DNA of 64,000 nt, from positions 10,171,075-10,235,074 of the forward strand of contig NC_079414.1 in assembly GCF_026213295.1 (NCBI RefSeq). Reading direction: 5' to 3'. Positions 47,562-57,250 of this stretch are shown here, piece by piece (the first letter of the stretch is position 1; each line of letters starts with the position of its first letter). This stretch comes from Gadus chalcogrammus. Its lineage: Eukaryota > Chordata > Actinopteri > Gadiformes > Gadidae. A model generated the notes under the pieces. The model made no database searches and was not told the origin of the DNA. It saw nothing but the letters and a program-made list of their open reading frames with translations. The translations under genes and the position numbers were made by a program.

Positions 47562-50500
47562 TCATAAAGTCAGTCTGTCGGGTGGCTTGACCACTCTGCC
47601 TCGCCTGGTGATGTACAGTTCACTTGCCCGTGCCTGAGCATGGCTCAAGGGTTCTCTGGGAGGCGAGCGAGGCTGTCCAGATGGGGTAGGAGACAGCTGT
47701 TCCTTTTCAGCTGTCAGTTCCTTTTCAGCTGTCTGCTCTGGCGGCTCAGTCCATAACTCATTACGTATCCAGTGGCGTGGACGGTTGGCGGCTGGAGTGC
47801 TTGTGTGAAGATGTTGGCTGTTGCGGCGGTACTCCTTGTTTCCACTGTCCACAATATAGGATTGCGGAGCACTGTGCTGTCTGACTACAACCGCTGGGGA
47901 CCATGTGCGGCTACCAGGATAAGGCTGCATTCTGACCTCATCTTTAGGCTTGAGAGCGACATGAGGTTTGCCTGCTCTCTTGCGGTCATAATAGTACTTT
48001 TGATTGTCCTTAGTCTGATCTAGCAGACGCTTGACTTTCAGTGGGTCATAGGCCGTTGGTGCAAGGACCTCACGTGCCATTGGCAGCTTGTTGCGTGGCC
48101 TCCTGGCCTACTGACTCAAGGGGAGTAGTCCTGTAATCCAGTAGTGCAAGATGTTTGTCTGGTGCCTTGTTCCAGAGCCTCTTCACAGTTTGCACGGCAC
48201 GCTCCGCTTCACTGTCTGAGTGTGGCGTGTGTGGGGAAGACGTGACGTGTAGGATGCTGTAACTCTTACAAAAGTCTTTAAACTCCTCTGAGGAGTACTG
48301 TGGGCCAAACTGTGCCTTAAGTGTGTCTATGACAGTGCGACTGTGCGTGTCTCTCAATCCATCCACTTCAATGAACTTTGAGTAGTAGTCCACAAGCAGT
48401 ATGTACTGTTTCCCTTCGAATTCGAAGAGGTCTGATGCTACCTTTTCAAAGGGAAGGTTGGGGTGTTTCTGTTGGTTTGAGCGGTTGTCTGGGCAGTTTA
48501 TTTTGAAAATCTGGACACAAACTGCAGGTTCTGACTACTTCTTCAATTTGTGCACTCATACCTGGCCAGTAGAGGGCTTCACAAGCTCGCTGTTTGCTTT
48601 TCACTATTCCCAGGTGTGATTGGTGTATGAGCCTCAGCATGTGCTCACGCATGGTTGGGGGTACTACTATTCGGAGTCCCTTGAAGATGAGTCTATCGGA
48701 CAACGCAAGCTGGCTTCTCGAGTCCCAATATGACTGAATCTGAACTGGCACTTCACGCCTGTGCTCTGGCCAGCCACACTGAATAATCTGTTGGAGACAG
48801 CTGAGCTCTTCTTTTGTGCGTACTTGTAGTCAGGGGCGCAGCTAGGGATTTTGGGCCCCATGAAAAGAATGAAACTTAGTGTCATTATTTTTTCTGTATT
48901 ATAATTTCATCATCATTAGGGGCCTCTCTGGGCCCCCCTCCATCATGGGCCCCTAGAATCCGTCTCCTTTACCCCCCCTTTTCGGCGCCCCTGCTTGTAG
49001 TTCTGTGTATTTCTGATCACTGACAGAGAAAAAGTTCAGCATGGAGATACACTCTAAGCCATCCATCTCTGGTGTGTTCTCCGATAGCTGTGCTCTGGAA
49101 GTGTGTCTGGGAGCTCCATGTCTTTTCCTCTTCTATACTTTACAGTGAGATCATACCACTGCAAGCGAAGGCGCATTCTCTGAATCCGCATGGGTGTAGA
49201 CAACAGGGATTTCTTGAAGATGTCTTCGAGAGGTTTGTGATCGTTGTACACTGTGACATGTGTTCCAAATATGTTATTGTGGAACTTAGTGCAGGCATGG
49301 ACAATGGAGAGTGTCTCTTTTTCAATTTGCGCATAGCGCGTCTCTGCGTCAGTGAGTGACCTTGAGGAGAAAGCGATGGGCTGATCCTCTTGCAGCAGGA
49401 ATCGCTCCCATTCCGCTGCTGCTGGCATCACAGAATATCACAACATGCTTTGCAGGATCAAAATACTTCAGCACTGGGGGATGTATGCACAGCTCTTTTA
49501 GTTTGTCAAACGCCTGTTGCTGAGCTGGCTGCCATGCAAACTCCACATCTCTCCTTAGGAGCTGGCGCAGCGGCGCATCCACTTCACTGAGGTTAGGGAT
49601 GAACTTCGACAGGTAAGTAACGAAGCCCAAGAAGCGGTGGACACCTTCTTTATCCAACGGTGGTGACATGCCCTGAACAGCTTCCACTTTCGCTGGGTCA
49701 GGCTTCAGACCATCAGTTGTCATCAGGTGTCCCACGTATGGCACAGAAGGCTGGCGTATGTGGCATTTATTGAAGTTAAGCTTCAGGTTGTAGCTTGTAG
49801 CTTTCTCGACCACTCTGCGCAGAATTGCATCGTGCTCCTGAACTGTGGGGGCAGCTATAAGGATGTCGTCCATCACGCTTACAGCTCGTTCAATGCCCTC
49901 GAGCATCTGGTCCATGATGCGCTGGTAGATTTCAGGCGTGCATTTTATACCAAAGGGAAGTCTAAGCCACCTAAACCGACCTATTGGTGTATTGAAGGTT
50001 GTGAGGAAGGACAATAATTCATCCAACTCTATCTGCAGAAATCCTGATTTTGCATCTAGGACTGAGAAGACTTTAGCACCTGGTATCGCATGGGGTGATG
50101 TTCTCTCTTTATGACTTTATTTAGGTCACTTGGGTAAATGCAGATTCTCACCTTACCATTTTTTACTACGGCGACCATGGAACTCATCCACTCAGTAGGC
50201 TGCTCAACTTTGGTAATGTAGCCATCTTCCTCCATTTCATGCAGTTTCTCCAGTATCTTGCCTCTGGTTGCCTCCGTACAGGATGAACTACACCTTTAGC
50301 ACCTGGTTCAAGCTTTATGGTGTATTTACCTGGCATGGTTCCACTGGTGCGTGTCAGCTCTGGGAACTCAAGAAGTCCAGCAGGAACACGCTGTGTTTCA
50401 GTATTGTCAGGGTTTCGTGTGTAGCGCCTCTCTGCATCACTCTCCAGTAAGTCAAGGCGCACAATCAGCCCCAACGCTTCAGCTGAAGCGCCACTGAGCA

Positions 50501-51644
50501 CATTCTCTTGAGCAATGTCCAAAATTTCAAACACTGTGGTCTCTTTACACTTTGTTGACTTGACTTGTAGATTAACAGCAGCTACAGGCCTCAGCCGGTG
50601 ATTGGAGTATGAGCGAAGCACTGTCTCAGAGCGCTGCAGCTCACGTGTGTGGGCAAGCAACTGGTAGCTATTTAGAGACAATGTGTTACACTTTGCGCCT
50701 GTATCAATTCTGAATTTCACTTCTTTAGACAGAATTTCCAATTTGACCACCCATTTATCAACAGTGGGGTCCTCGGGCTGCATCATATTTATGCTCAGCA
50801 TTCCCTCATCATCTGGTGAGTCTTGGTCCGAGTCAATACTCACAGTGTTTACTGCACGCTTGTGGCACACTGCCACCCAGTTGTTGGGTTTGTGGCAGTA
50901 GGAACAAACAGAGCCTTTTGCTGGACACTTTCCTTGGTTCCACTTGTGCTGTGGGTCTTTTCCACACTTGGTGCAGTTTTTTGACGAGCTGACCGATGTT
51001 TGTTGTCGATAATTAGAATTTCCTTTGTAGGGCATTGCCTTACTTGGCACGAATTGCTTCGGTTTTACAGACACTGCTGACATCTGTGAATCCTCTTCTC
51101 TAACTATTTTCATTTGTTTTTGTGGTAATTCGAATTGCTGAGGAAGTTCTATGGCTTTATCCAACGTGAGGCTCTCGCCTCTTTCGAGCAGCCGCTCTTG
51201 GACCCGCTTCTCTCTCACTCCCGAGATTATGGTGTCAATTAGCATATCGTCAGGCTGATGATACTCACTGTCCATCAGAATTAGCCTTACATCCTTCAGG
51301 AAATTATCAAAACTTTCCGTCGGCCCTTGCTTTCTCTGTTTGAAATGATGCCTGGCTATCCTCTTATATTTTCGAGGTCTGATATAATTGGCAAATTTGT
51401 CCAGTACCTTAGACGGATCTTGCTTTTCTCCGTCTTCCCAGGGCAGCGTCTCATAAACCTCCCTGCCTTGCTCTCCGATCCACGTACCCAGCCAGCCTGC
51501 CTGTTGTTTAGGCGCCAAGTCGGAGAGGGGACCATCAAAGACGAACGTTACGTGACTCCGGAATCTTGAAAACTCTTGATACAAATCCGAGGCGTCCCAA
51601 TCTATTTTGGGATGTTCGAACTGCGACGAAGCCATTTTCCCCAC
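47562..51644 (-). pseudogene. degraded gag-pol of the LTR element
   Basis: Gag with protease occupies 50184-51644. It shows a CX2C-type knuckle in which the usual His is Asn (CSYCHKPNNW) and a protease DTGA motif. The frame breaks near 50270, and RT continues in other frames (49349-50026, with a VMDDI catalytic box). RNase H is at 49054-49431. After a 163-bp insertion the H2C2-type zinc region is at 48446-48751 and the integrase core at 48070-48393. The core runs from its first Asp block into FGPQYSS with no second Asp in the usual place, which suggests a small deletion. The integrase C-terminal part is at 47562-48080. Several breaks mean it cannot make an active polyprotein. Confidence 0.88.
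48831..48993. mobile_element. 163-bp hAT-type MITE nested in the LTR element
   Basis: Begins CAGGGGCGCAGCTAGGG and ends GGCGCCCCTG. It is flanked on both sides by the exact 8-bp duplication CTTGTAGT (48823-48830 and 48994-49001), diagnostic of hAT-class transposition. It splits the retrotransposon between RNase H and integrase, so it arrived later. Confidence 0.92.
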
Positions 51645-51666
51645 AGTTCCTGTTTTTGAAACACCA

Positions 51667-51815
51667 TGTAAGATACTCTGGTCAACAGATACGCTTTAGT
51701 CTTCGAGTTGATGGTAGGTTTTATTAAACTGCGCATGCGTACCAACGGCATTACGGGTACCCAGGCGGGACAGAACAGACCCTAGTCATGGGAGTAAATC
51801 AAACAATACATTACA
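51667..51815 (-). repeat. 5' LTR (element orientation)
   Basis: 149 bp, TG...CA ends, partner of 47138-47285. Confidence 0.92.
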
Positions 51816-51911
51816 CCCACTGTCTTCACTCACTTTGCATTGAGAGATGTGTTCCTGTTGGCTTTTTTTTTTTTTGCATCTTTTGGGTTCCAGTCGTTGC
51901 GTTCTTCTGTC

Positions 51912-52654
51912 ATGAAAAGGCTGATCGTGGTCCTGTGCACCATTGCACTGACTTCCTGCTTTCCAGTGAGTGAGAATTACTCTATAAATATGTGATTGTT
52001 TAAAACAAATAGGATTTTTCAGGGGATTTCAAACAACATGTTGTAAGATTCCCACACTCTGCCATGGTTGTCCTGTCCATTAAGATGGCTCAGCCTCAAC
52101 ACTGTTGTTAAGATGAAGAACAAGATGACCTTCATTAATCCCAGATGGGACGTTAGGGACGATGTTGACATGAACATGTTTGTTTCTTCAGCTCTCTGCT
52201 GAGCGGAACAGACGAGTCAAGCGCTCAGACGAGAGCGACGAGGTGAGAACGTGGACTTTCATGTTTTTTTTTACGTACATTTTTGCACAAAATATCGTCA
52301 TCCTTATCCTTATCTTCCTCCTCTTCTTCTTCCTCTTGTTTGCAGTCGAGCCAAGGCTACAGAGGGGGATACAGAGGGGGCTACAGAGGGGGATACAGAG
52401 GGGGCTACAGAGGGGGCTACAGGGGACCGTACATGCAGCAGCCTCGGTTCCAGCAGCCCGTCTTCCCCCCTTTCCCCCCTTTCCCTCCCTTCCGAGGCTT
52501 TTCCCCATGGCGTTCCCTCCCCCTCCTGCCTTCCCCTTCCCTCCCCCCGGGCTCCCCCCTGAAGCTGGGGTCCCCCCTGGCCTCGGGGTCCCCATCCCCT
52601 TCGGAAAATAAGATCGGCCAACTGTCCATCGGCCGACATCTTTGTGACTTATGA
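51912..52654 (+). CDS. array SCPP type B, copy 2 (frameshifted tail, likely compromised)
   Basis: Exons 51912-51965, 52192-52242, 52346-52654; 414 nt, 137 aa if translated. The signal peptide (MKRLIVVLCTIALTSCFP) and the furin/SxE exon (LSAERNRRVKRSDESDE) are kept. YRGG is expanded to five copies. About 155 nt into the last exon, GGCTTTTCCCC replaces GGCTTCCCC of B1, a 2-nt insertion. The frame then reads a Ser/Leu/Pro-rich tail ending GRHLCDL instead of the ancestral PIPFGK, which survives in another frame up to 52611. With the lost TATA-like box and a 4.7-kb retrotransposon in intron 1, expression is doubtful, yet no premature stop exists. Confidence 0.7.
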
Positions 52655-53824
52655 AACCGAATAGTTATTGTGAAATCAAATGCAATAAATGAGGAGAATT
52701 TTTTTTTGTTTGATTTGTTCCTTCAATGCAAATATATTTTTTCGGATAATAAGTGTGTGTGAAGAATTAAGTGTATAAAAAAATATGTGTAAGAGGCAAA
52801 GTGCAAAACCCTGTTAGAACTCTTCTATTATAGTGACAATGTCTTACGAAATGCGGGTCTAAAACACATTTAAATGCGGGTCTAAAACACATATCAACTT
52901 TTCCCTTATTGACTTGTGTCTGGGAGTTGGATGCATGTCATTGTTCTGTTACCAAACCCAGACTGTATTTGAACACCGACACCTCACCGGAAGGATTTGG
53001 AAATTAATTATATTTTATGATTCTGTTTGCTTGCTCACCACACTTACATTCTTATCATGGTTGGCCCCAGTGGGAATTGAACCCAGAACCCTGGCAGTGT
53101 TTAGGTTATGCTTTATCTATCGATTGATCAGCAAAGAGTTTCACTTTAATACAAGTTGACCATTTATTGTTTATTTTCACTATCGTCTATAATATGACCA
53201 TTGATAGGGGATTTGGCAGTGAAGTGAAATAACAGATTCCCTGTCTCATGGACTCATGGCTGTTAACATAATCTGGGTTTAAAAACATATCCGTCTTTGC
53301 GGCCTGTTTCTGATCAGACTCCTATTATCCCAGCGACCCCACCCTAGTCTTGCACACCCACGGCCACCCTCCCTGGGAGGAACTGTACGAAGTGAAGACT
53401 TTAGCAGTAAAACCCTTTATTCATTTATTCCTGGATTATAGTAGATTGTATATTGTGTCATATTGCGTCTATTTAATATATTCAAGACATCATTTGGAAA
53501 TAACCCTGCATACATCCCAGCATGTTGCCCAATACAACACACCTGTTTACCCAACAGAAGGATGCAATGTCACAATATTGATCTGAATTAATTTCTCAAC
53601 ACCAACGACGTCAGAGTGGCGTTCACTATTTAAGACGGAGACTCCAATCCAAGCTTCATCAAACTCATCCAGGTGTGGACTCGATCAACTGCTGGAACAA
53701 AACACAACTGAACAGTAATCAAGTAATATTCTTGATCATACAGTTTTAAAATTCTATGCTTTTGCCTCCAATCTTGGCCGATTTGTTAATCTTCTCAGTT
53801 TCTTTTCCCCCTCAAGGTGAAATC

Positions 53825-54684
53825 ATGATGAAGATACTGGTACTGCTTGGATGTCTCCTGAGTCTGGCTCTGGCTCTTCCAGTAAGTGGAAACACATTTT
53901 CTACTACATGGTACTGCTAGCATTTACCGCAGTCGTTCAGCAGACACTTTTATCCAAAGCCACTTGCAGAGAGCAGATACATGTCATCAAAAGGGCTGTT
54001 GGGGTGAGGGCAACTTGCTCCAGAATTTCTTTGGCTAAGGTTACGTGCATTGGTGACTGATCTCAGTACCTCTAGCTGAAGGTCCATCATCCTCGCCCCT
54101 GTTTTGGTGAAGTTATAACACCAATATTTTCACAGGGGGATGAAGTACATGAGAGAATGGCTCGTTCCTCCCATTTCAGAAGGGTATGTAGCGTCCATCA
54201 GATGTGATACATCATTCACAGACATATACGCTGCATACACTCTGTAAAAATCTCACTCAAATTCAATGAGGTTCCACCTTTCTAGAGATGTCATTTTTTT
54301 TGTCTTTCGTATCCCCAGCACCACCGCTACCCATCGTATCACAGGTACCCATCGTATCACAGGTACCCACCACCACCGCCACAGAACCGGCCCGACCTAT
54401 GCCCCCTGGTCCTGTCCTACCTGAAGGCTATCTGTCCGACCGCCACGACCCCCGGCCCCGCCACGACCGCCGGCCCCGCCACGACCGCCGGCCCCGCCAC
54501 GACCGCCGGCCCCGCCACGACCCCCGGCCCCGCCACGACCGCCGGCCCCGCCACGACCGCCGGCCCCGCCACGACCCCCGGCCCCGCCACGACCGCCGGC
54601 CCCGCCACGACCGCCGGCCCCGCCATGACCCCTGCCATGACCCCCGCCATGACCCCCACCCCTGATCCAAGATTAGATACCTGA
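53825..54684 (+). CDS. array SCPP type A, copy 3, with Thr-Thr-Ala/Pro-Gly-Pro-Ala repeat tail
   Basis: Exons 53825-53881, 54136-54183, 54319-54684; 471 nt, 156 aa. The signal peptide is identical to the other A copies. Exon 2 is shortened to GDEVHERMARSSHFRR and has lost the Ser/Asp run and the SxE triplet. Exon 3 uses a different acceptor (ATCCCCAG) and reads HHRYPSYHRYPSYHRYPPPP, then QNRPDLCPLVLSYLKAICP with two new Cys. About ten hexapeptides ATTAGP/ATTPGP from an 18-bp unit follow, then AMTP three times and a stop after PRLDT. Thr- and Pro-rich repeats of this kind are good mucin-type O-glycosylation substrates. The TATA-like box (53627) is intact. The acceptor choice is inferred. Confidence 0.68.
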
Positions 54685-54955
54685 AGGCTATCTGTCCGAC
54701 CGCCACGACCGCCGGCCCCGCCACGACCCCCGGCCCCGCCACGACCCCCGGCCCCGCCACGACCGCCGGCCCCCGCCACGACCGCCGGCCCCGCCACGAC
54801 CCCCGGCCCCGCCACGACCCCCGGCCCCGCCACGACCGCCGGCCCCGCCACGACCGCCGGCCCCGCCACGACCGCCGGCCCCGCCACGACCGCCGGCCCC
54901 GCCACGACCGCCGGCCCCGCCATGACCCCCACCCCTGATCCAAGATTAGATAATA
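54417..54955. repeat. 18-bp GC-rich minisatellite in two tandem blocks
   Basis: Unit GCCACGACCGCCGGCCCC, about ten copies in block 1 (coding in A3) and about fourteen in block 2. Each block starts with CTGAAGGCTATCTGTCCGAC and ends CCCCTGATCCAAGATTAGAT, so the whole segment was duplicated in tandem. The duplication shifts frame, making the A3 stop at the junction. Long open frames on both strands are by-products of the 18-bp period. Confidence 0.88.
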
Positions 54956-55689
54956 TAGGATAACATTTTATCCACCAACATAGATGCTTAAAATCGGTAT
55001 GTTGTCCTCTGTATGGATTCTATAATAAATCATGCATCAAAACTAAGAGATTAAGTTGTCATATTTGATATTGTGATTCATTGTTTAAATTCTTCAATAT
55101 TTTTTAAAATCTCCAAGTTTTTTAATTTATCCGTCACATATGTCACATTTTTTAAAGCCGCCTGGTTTTATTCATTTCAAGCATATCTTGCGACAGAAAT
55201 AAGAAATGATTCTGTCCTATTTGGTATTTTGATTTCCCTTTAAAATCACACCAATAATTCTTAACACTTTCAAAGGTTTTGGTCATCTAAGGAGCATGGC
55301 TAATAAATCTTGAGACAAGAATAAGAAATGTAATATTGGTATTTTGATTTCCTTCTTTAAAGTCACCAATAAATCAGAACATTTTCCACAATGTTTTCGT
55401 CATCGAAACGTACAAGAAAAGCGTTGAATACTGACCATATAGTAGGACTTTAATAAAAACAAATAACAACCCTGGGTACAGCCTAAAGCCTTGAAACATG
55501 AATCCTGTCCTGTTTCCACAGCAGTCCAGTTGACCAGAAGACCAGTGGTTAATTCCTGGGCTCTCTATGACTGAGGCTGACAGGTTTCCTTCTATGGGCG
55601 GGGGGGATTGTCCAGGGAGGGACTCTCTCTGTTTCTTCACATTTCACCCCATCAGGACACCTATGAAACAACAGGCTTCTGCAGCTGAT

Positions 55690-55822
55690 TGGATGAGCGG
55701 AGACAGAGAATGTATTTAAATAGAGCCCTATTCATCTAGGTCTACTACATCCCCACTGGGTTTCCTTACACTGCTGGAGACGCAGCTTCACTGCTCCAAC
55801 AACGCGTTCTCACTGACTTGAG
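55690..55822 (+). promoter_or_regulatory. gene B3 promoter and noncoding exon 1
   Basis: TATTTAAATA at 55713-55722, ATTGG upstream and the donor ACTTGAG|GTGAGG at 55822 match B1 closely. The promoter looks intact although the gene behind it is broken. Confidence 0.65.
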
Positions 55823-57250
55823 GTGAGGTTCTCACTGTCTTCACTCACTTAGCATTGAGAGATGTGTTCCTGTTGCCTTTTTTTTTTTTTTTGTATCTTC
55901 GTTGCGTTCTTCCGTCATGAAAAGGCTGATCATGCTCCTGTGCATCATTGCACTGACTTCCTGCTTTCCAGTGACTGATAATTACTCTATTAATATGTGA
56001 CTGTTTAGAACCAATAGGATGTTTCAGGGGATTTCAAACAAAATGTTGTAAGATTCCCACACTCTGCCATGGTTGTCCTGTCCGTTAGGAAGGCTCCGCC
56101 TCAACAGTCAGTATGTTTGCACATCTTAATCCGATTAAAGCCATAGTTCGGCTATGCTCCTCATTTGGACAAATGCAATTGTCAGATTATACATGATGGT
56201 GAGAAAATCAATGATTGGCCGAATTATGTCGTACCCCGTTATGATAGGCTGCGCTGTACCCATTTCAACCAGTGGTAATAGAGCAACCGGCTGACCTCTT
56301 TACGTCACCAGCAACAACAAACTCAGGCAGCATTCGAGAAAGATGTTTTCAGTAGATAGCTGTCAGTTCACTTCAGGTCCATGTCATTTCTCCGACTGTC
56401 TGAAGTCCAGATTGAACCGCGACATGGAGGAGAAAGGGATCGGACACCCGCCGGAGGGGCTCCGCCACCGGAGGACCTGCTCCGCGGCCCTGCTAACCCT
56501 AACCTGTGGGAGCCTGCTAACACTCCGGCGGCGGAGCAGCTCCTCCGGCGGCGGAGCAGCTCCTCCGGTGGCTCCTCCAACGGGAGCCCCGCTAATTCTC
56601 CGGCGGGGGTGAAACTCCTCAGGCTGCAGAGTCTGCATACGGCAACAATCCCTATCTCCTCCATGTCGCGGTTCAATCTGGACTTCAGAGAGTCAAAGCC
56701 AAAGTTCCTTTCCCCCAATTCCTTCTCAACCATGGCCGAGATAACCCCCACTACGAGTCTTAACTTGTTGTGGAAGTACCAGAGACTCGGAGAACCCGAC
56801 ACAGTCTTTAAGATCCATAAGGTCAGTGAATTTCCCCCTCAGTTCGGTCGCAGCGCAATGAATGAATAAAGATAGTAAACACGTCGGAAGAAAAAAACTT
56901 TTACTTTGACAGATGTGCCTGAAGTCACTACTTTACAACCTCGTTGATGACCAACATTTAGAAAACCATCTACTTTTAATTCAGCCTTGGGTGAAATCGA
57001 AGCGCAGTGTTCACTGAATGCATGTTGATGATACACTTCTTATTTGGGGTAACTACATTGGCATGACACCGGCTTCCTCAATCTTCTGCGCACCCTTTTA
57101 AAATAATCGCCGTTTCTTATTTTCCGACGGCGACAACATCACAACTACTCTCCTTCTCTGCTCGCGCAGAACGCAAATTCCGATTCCAATTTGATTGACT
57201 GTAAGCATGAACGCTTAATGCGACTATCCATCAAATAATCTAGGGATCTG

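Larger units (their letters stand above)
47138..51815 (-). mobile_element. Ty3/gypsy-type LTR retrotransposon in B2 intron 1
   Basis: A 4.68-kb element read on the minus strand. The two LTRs (148 and 149 bp) start TG and end CA, and are flanked by CTCAC/CCCAC, a 5-bp target duplication with one change. The uninterrupted site is preserved in B1 and B3. A purine tract (AGAAGGGAAA on the minus strand) abuts the 3' LTR, and TGGTGTTTC after the 5' LTR is a possible primer-binding site. Order gag-protease-RT-RNase H-integrase gives the Ty3/gypsy class. The LTRs differ by four substitutions and one indel (about 3%), so the insertion is fairly recent. Confidence 0.93.

Noticed and set aside
53825..54684. 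Antifreeze glycoprotein gene
   Set aside because: The repeat is Thr-Thr-Ala/Pro-Gly-Pro-Ala, not the Thr-Ala-Ala tripeptide, there are no spacer cleavage residues, and the first two exons are clearly SCPP.
54417..54943. Minus-strand Val-Ala-Gly-Pro and Ser-Trp-Arg-Gly repeat frames
   Set aside because: By-product of the 18-bp repeat on the opposite strand; no start context, signal or splice structure.
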